From Camellia lanceoleosa (taxonomy: Eukaryota; Streptophyta; Magnoliopsida; Ericales; Theaceae), in the NCBI GenBank assembly GCA_025200525.1, contig CM045762.1, positions 105,798,682 through 105,862,681 of the forward strand: a stretch of DNA of 64,000 nucleotides, written 5' to 3'. Every line of letters begins with the position of its first letter. The stretch's first letter is position 1. The position numbers and the translations under genes are program-made. This document shows, one piece after another, positions 35,243-46,715 of the stretch. A model generated the notes under the pieces. It saw only the letters and a list, made by a program, of their open reading frames with translations. It did not search any database and was not told the DNA's origin.

Positions 35243-36206
35243 AACTAAGAGACCTTGACTCGAACTCCACGAGATGAGGTTTATTTACATATATATGGTC
35301 ATTGCATTACAAGCATGGTGCATTTAAGTTATTGTATTTGCCATTTGACGTCCCGGACGACTTGCCAGACATGGGCTCCATCACGCTGGATCTAGATCAC
35401 CAACATACTACTTAATCCTCCTTTCACTTATAGGTGTTGGGTAGGGTAGGTATATCAGTGTCTTGTCGAGGTACCATTTTTTACCAGATTGACCTAGTGC
35501 ATATATTGAGCTATAGCAACTTTCCAACTTAGGATATGATGCTTCCCATTTCTAAGATGTGATGATACTACTCGTTTGAATAGTGCAGCTCTAGATATAT
35601 TCAAATCTAGGATAGGGAAACCTAACCTCTAGGGGTGTTTGGAATGATTGCTTATGTGGAAATGTAAAATGCTTGCTGTGTGAATGTGAAATCTTGGGAA
35701 CATGGCCCAATCCTTAGAGAGCCTTAATTTTAAGGAGATCTCTTTCAAAATGTAGGGTCATATCAAAATCATAATTTAGGTCAGAATCTAGAGGGTTGTG
35801 TTTGACAGAGGATTAGAATTTGGGGATTGTATCTGAATGGTTGAATTTACAGCAAGATTAGAACTAAGAAGTCAGAATTTTATATTGCTTGGTTTTAATC
35901 GACATGTCCAGTACCATGATCTGATGGGGTATTTGTTTTGATGCTAGGATTCATAGAGGTCAAGAGAGCTTGATTCTATATGCTTTGGTTAGTCACCCGT
36001 AAGGAGTCATCTCTAATTTAGAAACAACCATACCCGATCTAGAAAATGACCAGTCCAATTCAACTCGAAAAAAGCCTAACCTTTCCCACACTATATAATC
36101 TGACCTATCCAAATAAAAAACACTACAATCCATCCAAACCTGAAAATGCCATCTGACAAGGTCATATCCACCCAGTTTCATAATTGTTAATTCACCCGAT
36201 CCCATA
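35243..36206 (+). other. Untranslated leader of gag-only Tat element
   Basis: No coding frame on the sense strand. Between the primer-like site and the gag ATG; contains only short open frames on the antisense strand. Long leaders are usual for Tat elements. Confidence 0.6.
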
Positions 36207-37276
36207 ATGGCCCAAAATCCAATGGATCTAGTAGACATGCTTACAACTCTCCAACAGACTATGGATACTCTTAATCACACAGTAGCCATTTAGGGCGATG
36301 CCATTGCTGGGATGCAATAACTAGTCGAGGTAGCTGTTATGTATCCACTACCAATCAATCATCCAGTTCCAGACCCACCCGCGCTAGTCGAGAATTTCCC
36401 ATTTATTGGTCAACCAGAAGAGCAGGCCTAGGCTCTATCTTTTAAAGCTCCATAGCACATCTTGTTAAAGGGCTCTTTCCCTTTGATCTGGCTATGCTGT
36501 AGATAACTAAGTTAGAGAAGTTGTTCAAAAAGTCACAAGGGATTAATTCTATCCTCGATATCGAGGATGGGTATACCCAAACTACTATCAGATTACTAGA
36601 AAGATTTAAGATGCCACATGTAGATCAGTTTGATAGATCAAGGGATCCCATGGTACATATACGATTGTTCTCAGATGTCTTAAAGTCGATGGACTTAGCT
36701 CAAGCCCAAAAGCTATCTTTGTTCGAGCGAACTTTGTTGAGTATAGCTGCCACCTGGTATGCTAAATTAGAGGATTCAATGAAACAAAGTTGGAAGGAGT
36801 TCGCTGAGGAATTCATCACTTAGCACTCCTACAACACAAAAATTGAAATAACCACTCAGAACTTAAAAGCAACCCATCAGGAGCCTAAAGAGAGCTTTGT
36901 GGAATTTGCAACAAGATGGAGAGCCAAGGCGGCTATGATGACTAACATGCCTTCAAAGAAGAATCAGATTCAAATTCTTGTGAGAAATCTATATGGCAAG
37001 ATGCTTCAAAAGATTATAGTACTTTCTCTCTTTACCTTTAAAGAGTTGCATGAAATGGGTGTCCAGATTAAAGATGCCATGAAGCAAGGGATCATATTAG
37101 ATGAACAAGAACCCTATGAGGAAGATCTTTGTTCACGGTTCCAATGCTACTAGCAGTAGTAGCACAGTCGTGAAACCTTCAGAAGTCAGTACTGTTGCCA
37201 CCTCAATCAAAATAACCAACCCATTTACTGAAACCAACCTACAACCTTACAATTCAACCCGACCCCAAACCTGAAG
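36207..37276 (+). pseudogene. Gag of gag-only Tat element, N-terminal part
   Basis: Starts MAQNPMDLVDML at 36207, soon broken by stops. An open stretch at 36521-36823 (100 codons) and another at 36899-37153 (84 codons) hold the gag core: FKMPHVDQFDRSRDPMVHIR, LFERTLLSIAATWYAKL, SWKEFAEEFIT, then ESFVEFATRWRAKAA and FKELHEMGVQIKDAM. This matches Tat Retrotrans_gag. Interrupted at 37276 by a copia element with TGAAG duplication; gag continues at 44242. Confidence 0.85.
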
Positions 37277-38284
37277 TGTTTCCTAGAAAGCAACCTATGA
37301 GGGAGGTGAATTGGGTTTCTAAATAAATTACTAAACTAAAAAATTAACCCAAATAATAAACAAATAACAACATGAAACAATAAAGATGAATAATAAATTA
37401 AATTTTAATCCAAATGAGAAATAAATATAAAGCAATATAAATAAGACTAATAAAAATAAATAAAACGAAGGGAAGAGAAAGCAACCATAGATTTGATAGT
37501 GGTTCGGCTCAAACCAAGACTACGTCCACTCTTCATGAACTTCCTTAAGATTTCTTCACTATTCATCAAATAGTAGTTACGCTCATAGTTACACAGGTGC
37601 TAATGAACCTTAACAATTGATCGACCTCGATCACTCCAAACACATAGTTGTGAATATGGTGCTAGTTACACTTAACCCAAGTGATTCCATCAAAAACCAC
37701 TCACAAATATTATCTCTCTTTTACAAGAAAAAATTAAGGTATACAAACCCTTTTACAATGAAAGGTCAAATTCTTAATAAACTTTCTTTCAAAAGAAATT
37801 ACAACTAAATGAAAATGCACAACACAATGTTTTAAGAACTCTTGAATATCACTCAAAATTTTCACCACTTCTATGTCTTTTTGTTTCTCTACAAAGCTTC
37901 TTTTATAGCCATAGAAAAATATAGCCGTTGGAGGAATTCTAGATAGGCTTCTCTTTTCTTCTATTTTTCTTCCATTTGAACTCATTAGCCATTTGGAGTT
38001 GCATCATTCTTCCCAAGAAACACTTCAAATCAATCAAAGGAAGAAAATGTATAAGAAAAGATGTGAAAAGAATTTGAATTATTTTTCTTTATTATATATA
38101 TATATTAAATTAAAATATTCAAAACATGCACAATAAATTTAATTAAATTTTAAATCGGTGCAACATATGATAAAATTAATTTTCATATTTTGTGTCAAAT
38201 GGTTGTAAAAATATGTATATTAGAAAATCATAATTTATCTAATAATATGTTAGGCATCATCAAAATTAAACTATTTGATTAACA
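37277..38284 (-). repeat. Copia 3' LTR (left copy)
   Basis: Shares CCTAGAAAGCAACC..., TTTCTAAATAAATT, CAAGACTACGTC and GATTAACA with 43432-44241. It is about 200 bp longer because of AT-rich sequence at 38040-38210, including a TATATATATA run. Confidence 0.9.
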
Positions 38285-38298
38285 GTCTCCCCCTTTTT
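38285..38298 (-). other. Copia polypurine tract
   Basis: In element sense AAAAAGGGGGAGAC immediately before the 3' LTR, a classic plant copia polypurine tract. Confidence 0.9.
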
Positions 38299-38635
38299 GA
38301 TGATGCAATACATGTATGGATTTGATACAAAATTAAAATCAAAATCAATTTCTTTTGAATTTATGCAACATAAAATATTTGATAATTAAAGTATATGCAT
38401 AATTCAAATTCATATATTTTTTCTCCCCCTTTGACATCATCAAATCATGAATATTTGAAAAAAAAAATAAAAAATAAAATAAAAACTGCTCAAATCGTGG
38501 ATATATTCAAAATATAAAGTCATCCACAATAGAAATGTTGGAGGCTATTTTTACATGAAAACCATTACTATTCCATATCAAACTTAATAATCCAAGATTT
38601 ATAAATATAACTTAGAATCTAGAATTTAAGAAATC
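38299..38635 (-). other. Copia 3' untranslated region
   Basis: AT-rich, no coding frame. Lies between the RNase H end and the polypurine tract. Confidence 0.6.
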
Positions 38636-38638
38636 AGA

Positions 38639-39705
38639 TTACACATTCCAAGTTCTTTTCTGATAAAACAAAATTGATTTTCGTTTAGCAGCTTTGTGAA
38701 AACGTTCGCCAATTGTTTGTCGGTGTTTATAGATTGAAACTAAATATCCCCTTTTTGAACATGATCTCATATACAAATGATGTCTAATCTCAGTGTGTTT
38801 AGTTCGAGGCTGTTGTATTGGATTCTTACTCAAATTTATTGCACTTGTGTTATTACATTTAATAGGAATATGATCATAATGAAATTAAATTCCTCTAATT
38901 GTTGTTTCATCCATAATATTTGAGCACAACAACTTCCAACTGCTATATATTCAGCTTTAGTAGTGGATAAAGCAATTGAGTTTTGCTTCTTACTAAACTA
39001 AGATACTAAAGCAAGCCCTAGAACTTTGCAAGTGCCACTAATGCTCTTTCAGTCTACTAAACTACCAGTATAGTCAACATCCAAAAAACCAATTCGTTCA
39101 AATGAGACGCCTTTAGGATAAAATAATCTCAAGTTTTGAGTACTGGCAAGATATCTAAAAATTTGTTTAACAATAGAAAAGTGTGATTCTTTTGGATTAG
39201 ATTGAAATCTAACGCACATGCATACACTAAACATCATATTCGGCCTGCTTGCCATAAGATAGAGTAAGAATCCAATCATACCTCGGTATTTCTTCTCATC
39301 TACCGGCTTACCATTTTCTTTATTGCCAAGCTTTGTTGACGAACTCATTGGAGTTCCCATTGGCTTCGGGTTTTCCAATCCATATTTCTTAAGCAATTCT
39401 TTTGTGTACTTGGATTGGTTAATGAAAATCTCATCCTTTGTGTGCTTGATTTGAAGTCCAAGAAAATATTTTAGGTCACCCATCAGCCTCATTTCGAACT
39501 CGCCTTGAGTGCACTTACCAAATTCCTTATACAAATTTTCATTAGTAGCTCCAAATATAATAGCATCTACATATATTTGTACAATAAGAAAATAATCATT
39601 TTTGGTTTTAACAAAAAGTGTTGTGTCAATCTTTCCTCTAGTAAAACAATTTTCAATCAAAAATTTGCTTAAACGTTCATACCATGCATGATGTGCTTGT
39701 TTCAA
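38639..39705 (-). pseudogene. Copia reverse transcriptase C-terminus and RNase H
   Basis: A 218-codon frame (39705-39049) covers the RT: WYERLSKFL, the region of the catalytic box where YVDAIIFG replaces the usual YVDDIIFG (second Asp lost), FEMRLMGDLKYFLGLQI, SKYTKELLKKYGLE, MGTPMSSSTKL and IGFLLYLMASRPNMMFSV, a copia signature. RNase H follows in broken frames: SCCAQ-type, NNTSAINLSKNPIQ, RTKHTEIRHH and YLVSIYKHRQT (38830-38640). The missing Asp and the stops make it inactive. Confidence 0.9.
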
Positions 39706-40620
39706 ACCATATAGAGCTTTTGAGCGTTTAAAAACTTGATTTGGAAATTCATGATTTTCAAGGGCAGGAGGTTGTTTAATATAAACTGCTTCAAAAATAT
39801 AACCATTAAGAAAAGCACTTTTAACATCTATTTGATATAGTTTAAAAACTTTAAAACATGCAAATGCTAAAAGTATATGAATGGCTTCTAATCTTGCTAC
39901 AGGTGCAAAAGTTTCATCAAAATCAATACCTTATTCTTGATTATATCCTTATGCAACTAATCTAGCTTTATTTCTAATAATAACCGGATTCATTAAGTTT
40001 GTTTCGAAAAAAACCATTTTGTACCAATGATGTACTGGTCTTGAGGATGAGGGACTAAAGTCCAAACTTGGTTTCTTTCATTTTGGTTTAATTCTTCTTA
40101 CATTGCCAAAATCTAATTTTCATCATTTTCAGTTTCAGAAAAAGTTTTAGGTTCAATATGAAAAATTAAGGCTAAATTATCACAAATATTTCTAAGAGAG
40201 TTTCGAGTTATTATACCTTTAGAAGGATCACCTATAATTTGATCCATGGGATGATTCCGTATAAATTTTCATTCCATTGGAAAATTTTGATTGTCTCTAC
40301 ATTGATCTTGATGAAGTTCTTTCGGTTCATCTTTTTGAGATTCATCAATTTTCTTGGAAATGTCAAAGTTTTCCATTTCTTGCTCAATATCTGCATCATC
40401 ATTGCTTGCAATGTTATTAAAAATAGAAAAGTTAGATTCATTAAATACAACATATATCGATTCTTCAATAATTAAAGTTCGTTTATTAAACACATGATAT
40501 GATTTACTTGTTGGAGAATAACCAAGGAAAATAGCTTCATCGGATTTGGAATCAAATTTTCCCAAGTTATCTTTGCCGTTGTTCAAAATAGCACATTTAC
40601 ACCCAAATGCATGAAAATGA
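39706..40620 (-). pseudogene. Copia integrase C-terminus and RT N-terminus
   Basis: Broken frames. ORF 40586-40269 reads GKFDSKSDEAIFLGYSPTSKSYHVFN, the conserved segment between integrase core and RT in copia elements. Further downstream are DPIH-like and thumb-preceding RT pieces with FLNGYIFEAVYIKQPPA-type sequence around 39760-39830. Multiple stops. Confidence 0.75.
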
Positions 40621-41560
40621 CTTACATTTGGTTTTCTTTCTTTCCATATCTCATATGGGTTGTCGTTGTCGTTGTTGTTGTTGTTGGTTTTTTTTTTTTT
40701 TAAATGAATCTAATCATAGCCTGATTTATAATGTAGCAAGCAGTATTTATGGTTTCGGCCCAAAAATATTTTGGTAAAGAGTTTTCACAAAGTATGGTTC
40801 TAGCATCTTTTCTAGAGTCCTATTCTAGCTCTCAACTACACCATTTTCTTAAGGAGTTCTAGGAGCCAAGAAATTATGGTCTATACTATTTTCATTACAA
40901 ATTTTTTGAAAAGAATCATTATCAAGTTCTCTACCATGGTCTGTCCGTATACTTCAAATAATAAAACCTTTTTCATTTTGAAGTTTCCTACATAATTTTG
41001 AAAAGTTTGAAAAAGTTTCATCCTTATGAGCGAGGAACTTAACTCATTTAAATCTAGAGAAATCATCAGCTATGACAAGAGTGTATTGTTTTCCACCAAG
41101 ACTAAGTGTCCTTAAAGGACCAATTAAATCCATGTGTAATAGTTGTAGTGGTCTAGAAGTTCAGAAATAATATTTTTTGATGTAAAAGAAATTCTAGTTT
41201 GTTTTCCTTGTTGGAATCCATCACATAATTTGTCTTTTTCAAAAGAACTTTTGGGAAGTCCAATGACTAAATCCTTCATAGAAAGTTTTGAAATTAAATC
41301 CATGTTAGCCTGACCAAGTCTTCCATGCCACAACAAATTATTAATACTAAGTGTAGCAAGGCATGTAATGTTAAAAGATAATAAATCAGGAAAATTAAAA
41401 ACATAAACATTTTCATGCTAGTGGCCAACAAATAAAGTCTTTTTATCTTTGAGATTCTCTATTTTGCAAAAAGATTTTTCAAAGGACTCTATTTCCTTTG
41501 TCACACAATTGACTAATACTAAGTAAGTTGTTTTTCAATTTATCAAGAAGTAAAACATTT
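40620..41560 (-). pseudogene. Copia integrase (degenerate)
   Basis: ORF 41336-41124 has the GAG-pre-integrase/zinc region LWHGRLGQANMDLISKLSMKDLV...CDGFQQGKQTR, in which the second His and second Cys of the HHCC set are replaced (Q and F). Catalytic-core remnants follow on the - strand to about 40880 in several frames. A (GTT/GTC) run and a poly-T tract interrupt it at 40664-40700. Confidence 0.8.
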
Positions 41561-41580
41561 TCAATAATAGGAGAGGGACT

Positions 41581-41790
41581 TTAACTAATACTACCTACAC
41601 CAATAATTTTTCCTTTGTTGTTGTCTCCAAATGTTACACATCCACCATCTTTTATAAATAAGGTAGTGTACATCGATTTCTCTCCAGTCATGTGTCTTGA
41701 ACATCCATATCCAAGTACCATTTTCCTTCTCCTGATTTTGCCTTGTAGCACACCTAAAAAAAAAGCCAAGTATTTGATTTTGGTACCCAC
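41581..41790 (-). pseudogene. Copia protease remnant
   Basis: A 69-codon frame containing YGCSRHMTGEKSMY and GDNNKGKIIGVG. In copia proteases the motif is DSGCSRHMTG, so the catalytic Asp is replaced (GYG). The region between here and gag (41800-42260) is AT-rich and broken. Confidence 0.8.
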
Positions 41791-42199
41791 ATTTTCTGGG
41801 GTCCGTAATTGTTAGTTTGTGAATTAATTGATTTTGGAACTCATCTCATGTTTGTTCCTCATAAATTTTTCTTGTAAAGACAAGATGAAAATAAGTGCCA
41901 TTTTCTAAAACAATAATGACATGTAATATGTGGGCTACTAAATGACCAAGCTTTAACAAAGAATTTTTTTTATAAAAAGTTTGTTTCTTGTGAGGTTTGT
42001 ATCCAATACCCACTTTGTCAAAAACACATATTTGATTTCCACGTAATTGATTTAAATTTTCTTTTCCTTGTGTGAATTTAAAAATAATTTTATTTAAATC
42101 TTTGTATTTTCTTTTAAAGAATTATTTTCAATTTTCAAATCATTTAAAGAAATTTTCAAGGAATCATTTTCCCTATTCAAACTTTCGTTTTCATTGACA

Positions 42200-43377
42200 A
42201 GCAAAGCATTTGATTTTTTAATAGAAGAATTTTTTGAAATTATCTTTGAAAATCGTCATGAAGTTCCTCAACAATATATATCTAGCAATTCTTCATAGGA
42301 AAAAGAATTTTCAATTACTTCATCATCTTCAATCCCTTTGAAGCAAAGAATTGCCATTTTCGAGTTGTTTGATTCGTTATTTAAGCTACTGTAGTCACTT
42401 TCTCCCCATGCTACCATAGCTCTTCTTTTGCTTTTCTTCTTCTCCTTCATCTTCTTAAGTTGGGACAATCATATTTAATGTGACCTGGTTTCTTACACTC
42501 ATAACAGATTATTTGGTCTTTCTTTTCTTCATCTTATTGAATTATTTTTTGTGAAAACTTTTTTAAATTGTTTAACTCTTTTCAATAAATTTTTTAATTT
42601 TTTAGTGACCATGGCAATGTCACCATCCTAATCACTTGAGTTGTTGCCATCTTCATCTTTTTCTTGAGTTGATGTTTTGAATGCGATTCCTTTCTTTTTC
42701 TTGTCATTGTCATCATCATCGGTCTTCATCAAAATCTCATGGGTTGTTAATGACCCAAGAAGTTTATCTAAATTGAGTGTGTTCAGATATATGGCCTCTT
42801 GGATTGCTGTCACTTTTGGTTCCCAATTCTTTAGTTAGCACCTAAGAATTTTTCTTACCATTTCACTATTAGTATATACTTTACCAAGATTTTTCAAAGA
42901 ATTTGTAATATTAGTAAATATGGTAAACATTTCAGAAATAGATTAATCAGATTTCATTTTGAACAATGCATAATTATGAACAAACATACTAATATGTGAC
43001 TCCTTAACTTGATTTGTGCCTTCATGCGTTACTTCTAATTTATCCCAAATTTCTTTAGTAGTGTCACATACAAAAATTCTACTAAATTCATTAGAATCAA
43101 GTGCACAATATAATACATGTTTGGCTTTAACATTTGCTTGAATACTCTTAATATCATTTTCATCCCATTCATCTTTTGTTTTAGGGACTTTCTTTCTATC
43201 TACAATTTTGAAAGGAATATTTGGAACATTTTAAATAATTTTCCATACTGTATAGTCTGTGCCACGAATATATATCATCATTCTATTTTTCCAATAACTA
43301 TAATTAATTCCAGAAAAATATGGAGGCTTGGAAGGTGAGTGACCATCAATAATTTGTGCTCCTATAACAGTTGCCAT
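42200..43377 (-). pseudogene. Copia gag (degenerate)
   Basis: Starts at an ATG at 43377 (MATVIGAQIID). It can be followed through YSYWKNRMMIYIRGTDYTVW, KVPKTKDEWDE, LYCALDSNEFSRIF, EIWDKLEVTHEGTNQVKESHI, LGKVYTNSEMVRKILR and a UBN2-type end WEPKVTAIQEAIYLNTLNLDKLLGSLTTHEI. A charged KKKK/DDD linker (42650-42740) and a decayed zinc-knuckle region follow. Several stops and shifts. Confidence 0.88.
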
Positions 43378-43416
43378 TGATCAACTCTAAGACTGTTAAA
43401 TCAAAAAAATACTATA

Positions 43417-43430
43417 GGCTCTGATACCAA
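43417..43430 (-). other. Copia primer-binding site (tRNA-iMet)
   Basis: In element sense TTGGTATCAGAGCC, complementary to initiator tRNA-Met, one base inside the 5' LTR. Confidence 0.93.
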
Positions 43431-43431
43431 T

Positions 43432-44241
43432 TGTTACCCAGAAAGCAACCCTAGAGGGGGTGAATTAGGTTTCTAAATAAATTGTTAAACTAAAAAATTG
43501 ACCCAAATAATAAACAAACGACAATGTGAAACAATAAAGATGAGTAATAAATTAAAATTTAACCCAAATGAGAAATAAATATGAAGCAATATAAATAAGA
43601 CTAATAAAAATAAATAAAGCGAAGAGAAGATAGAGCAAACACATATTTTATAGCGGTACTGCTCAAACCAAGACTACGTCAAATCCTCAAGATCCTCCTT
43701 GAGATTTCTTCACTATTTGTGAAATAGTAATTAAACTCCTAGCTTCACAGGTGCTAGTGAACCTTAACAATTGATCAACCTCGACCACTCCAAACAACTA
43801 GTTGTGAATTCAGTGCTAGTCACACCTAACCCAAGTGATTTTATCAAAAATCACTCACAAAAATTATCTCTCTTTTACAAGAAAAAAATTAAGGGATACA
43901 AAACCCTTTCACAGTGAAAGAGAAAATTCTCAATAAACTTTCTCTCAAAAGAAACTATAACTCAATGAAAATCCACCACACAATGTTTTAAGAACTTTTG
44001 AATATCACTCAAAATTTCACCACTTCTATTTCTTTTCTTTTCTCCAAAGTTTATTTTAAAGCCACAGAAAAAATATAGCCATTGGAGGAATTCTAGGTAG
44101 GCTCCTATTTTCTTATATTTTTCTTCTATTTGAGCATTTTCATATTTTGTGTCAAATGGTTGTTAAAATATGTATATGAGAAAATCAAAATTTATCCAAT
44201 AAAATGTTAGACGTTATCAAAATCATACCACAGGATTAACA
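43432..44241 (-). repeat. Copia 5' LTR (right copy)
   Basis: 810 bp, starts TGTTACCCAG and ends GGATTAACA, followed by the duplicated TGAAG. Matches 37277-38284 with indels. Confidence 0.9.
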
Positions 44242-44580
44242 TGAAGCTTTTACCCTATTTACATGTCTCTATTCCAAGCCCTAAAAATGTTAGTGGAAAA
44301 GGGCCACCTCGAACTCCTAGATCCTAGATCCCTTTCTGACCCTCTGCCATCTAGGCATGACACATTCAAATACTGTTCTTTCCACCAGCAACCTAGCCAT
44401 AGTACTGACCGATGTATATGCCTCCATCATAAGATTTATGATCTTATTGACGATAAAATTATAGCTCCACCACAAAGGCCAAATGTCACCACTAACCCAC
44501 TGCCTATCCATAATCGAGTACCACCGCCTCCTCGCCTTAACTTCATCCAATGGTTAAGCCCACTACTTCAGTGATGTTAG
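44242..44580 (+). pseudogene. Gag C-terminus of gag-only Tat element, copy 1
   Basis: The frame resumes after TGAAG as FYPIYMSLFQALKMLVEKGHLELLDP and contains the Tat-specific knuckle Y-C-x2-H-x4-H-x3-D-x-C (YCSFHQQPSHSTDRC) followed by HHKIYDLIDDKIIAPPQRPNV and a proline-rich tail. The open stretch is 103 codons (44263-44574). The same module occurs again at about 45270-45540. Confidence 0.85.
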
Positions 44581-44606
44581 GGAAAATGAAAGACCTTTAG
44601 AGAACT

Positions 44607-45077
44607 GTGGCAGATTTAACCTTTGAGGTTTTGGCCTCGTCATTTATTACATTCCATGTTGGGAATTTTGCATCAAAGAGCCCTTCAATCTTGGGGCAAG
44701 CTAAAAATGGAATGGGCCAACACAAAGTCGAAACTATGATGAAGGTTAATGGTGTTGATAAAAGGGTAGCCCAATTGTACACATTGTTCAAAGGCATCTC
44801 GAGCCTGGGTGATACGATGTCAACAGCAAAGGGGCATTGCCTAGATATAGTCATCCAATCCCTTGACAAGGTTGAAGTAAGTAGTAAGAATGAGTTTGGG
44901 GCAATTATTGATCCTTGTGCACTTCTCCAATGGGTTATCAAGGCTTTGAAGACCAAAGGCCTAAACAAGCAGCAAGTTCTTGCAGTCGTTGAGAAGATTA
45001 TGGATGAAACTTTTGTTGCTCGATACCGCAATGCCCAGATTAGGGTTATCGCAGGTGAATTCAGTGAGAGAGGCTAG
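44607..45077 (+). CDS. Unrecognised 156-codon open frame between gag copies
   Basis: Intact open frame MADLTFEVLASSF...GEFSERG in a region where all neighbouring frames are broken. I recognise no domain. It looks soluble and mostly helical, with a run of Lys/Val/Leu-rich segments (VIKALKTKGLNKQQVLAVVEK) and no signal peptide, transmembrane segment or zinc knuckle. It lies between two copies of the gag C-terminal module on the same strand. It could be a captured cDNA fragment of a host gene, a lineage-specific Tat insertion, or a chance open frame. A start at 44607 is the first ATG; no upstream evidence selects it. Confidence 0.45.
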   Translation: MADLTFEVLASSFITFHVGNFASKSPSILGQAKNGMGQHKVETMMKVNGVDKRVAQLYTLFKGISSLGDTMSTAKGHCLDIVIQSLDKVEVSSKNEFGAIIDPCALLQWVIKALKTKGLNKQQVLAVVEKIMDETFVARYRNAQIRVIAGEFSERG

Positions 45078-46025
45078 GTCAAAGGCACTTTGAATAAGGG
45101 GTCAACAAACAAAGGAAGGCCAAGCCATGGAAATAGATGCCTTACCTGAAATACCCATCCTAACTCCAATCCCAAACCTATAGAAGTCCTTCCCATGAGT
45201 ACCCAATCTACACCCACCAACTCATTTGCCAATGCTTCTAGGACTAGTGTTCGTTGCTCCCAAAATCGCACCTTCAATCCCCTTTACATTGCTTTATCCA
45301 AAGTTCTTCAAATCCTCACAATGGAAGGCCACATTAAACCCCTTGACCCCCGACCTCTCTGTAATATTCTCCCAGCCTGGCATAACCCTACCAAATACTA
45401 TGCCTTTTACCAACAGCATGGTCACGACATTGATTGTTGCTATTGGCTTTATCATGAGATTCAAGATCTCATCGACAACAAAACAATAGATCCACCTTAA
45501 AAGCCTAATGTCACCACCAATCCATTACCACCCCATAACATAAATTTCATCCATATCTAGCCCTAAATCAACTTTGACTCAAGTCAGTACATCATACCCA
45601 CTAACGAGCCCAAACCCATGGTGTTTATTCTTGAATCTTCAGATCCTTGCCTCATCAAAAATTTTGAGAAAGAAGAGCAAAATAAACAGTTCTTTGAAGA
45701 GGTGAAAGGGTTACTCAATCTTGGTGAGCTCGACCTTAATGGGCTTAAAGTAAAGTAGGAGGCTTCTTTAACTATTGCTAGCAATGATAATTGGAATAAT
45801 AAGTCTCAAGATCAACTAGGGGCAGTTGTTAAAAGTGCTTGGAAAGGACCTTCTGAACTAGGGGCATGGCATAAGAAATTACAAAGGGAAGTTGCTTCGG
45901 TTGAATAAAAGTTCAGAGGCTACCAGGAAGGTTTCGATAATGACGCTAAAGTAAAGACAGGATAGGACCTACCAATGGGCTACTTGAAGTCTATCATGAG
46001 TTCTGCCGATAGAGTTGGAAAATGA
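45078..46025 (+). pseudogene. Gag C-terminus copy 2 and downstream gag tail
   Basis: A second gag end: FNPLYIALSKVLQIL, GHIKPLDPRPL, then a knuckle with two changed positions (YYAFYQQHGHDIDCC for YCAFHQQHGHDTD-C) and HEIQDLIDNKTIDPP (45195-45500). Degenerate tail sequence follows (EPKPMVFILESSD, FFEEVKGLLNLGEL, WKGPSELGAWHKKLQREVASVE) with stops at intervals to about 46025. No protease or RT motif follows, which is the point where an autonomous element would continue into pol. Confidence 0.75.
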
Positions 46026-46614
46026 AAAACTCCTTTGTGTCTAGGATGCTAATGATGTGATTTTGGTTAAACTCTCAAATGTCTCTTGAAGGTTGTTGAG
46101 TCGTGTGTCGAGTTAGAGTCTTTTTTTCTTTGTCTTTACTTATGTCGTTGTGTCAATTGATTCTTTTCCTTTGAGTTGCTCTCGTGTACCCTTGCGTCTT
46201 CGTCCTTAAATAAGAGAAACAGAGTCAAGTTTTTGATCATTTAATTGTGCCTTCAGTAATCCATGTGTTACCTAATGAAAACAAGAAAAGCTTTGAAAAT
46301 TTCAATTAAACAAAGGAAATGTGTAAATTGTCCAAGGTGTAAAGCTCGAGTATTCACGAGGATCTCCCAAATGGTTTTAGCAAATTTTGAATTATCGTCG
46401 CAACGGTCTTCATGATCATTCCAAAATTTTAAGCAGTTCCTTTTTTTTTTTTTTTTAAACTTTCTGCAAACTCGCGACAATGGATTTAGAATCATGCATG
46501 GTGTTTTACACTATTTGGGAAATATTCTTTACACCCTACCAATCGTTTTGGCGGGCACAAGATGGCTTTCAAAACTCACAAATCCTAGAATTCCTCCCCA
46601 TGCCATTTTCATCA

Positions 46615-46715
46615 CTTAAAACAAGAAAAAAGGAAGAAAGAGAAAAAAATCAAAAAAAAAAAAAAAAAAAAAAAAGAGGAAAAAAGAAAAGAACAAGAAA
46701 AAAAGAAAAGAAAAA
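46615..46715. repeat. Purine-rich (A/G) tract
   Basis: Runs of A (up to 24) broken by AG and AAG words. A Lys/Arg-rich open frame across it is an artefact. Confidence 0.85.

Larger units (their letters stand above)
37277..44241 (-). mobile_element. Ty1/copia element, minus strand
   Basis: 6,965 bp, with LTRs at 37277-38284 and 43432-44241 (TG...TTAACA ends) and the perfect duplication TGAAG (37272-37276 and 44242-44246). On the - strand the order is PBS, gag, protease, integrase, RT, RNase H, polypurine tract, the copia order. Gag and pol are decayed by many stops, and the LTRs differ by indels of about 200 bp, so it is older than the chromovirus. Inserted in the gag of the gag-only Tat element. 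Confidence 0.93.
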
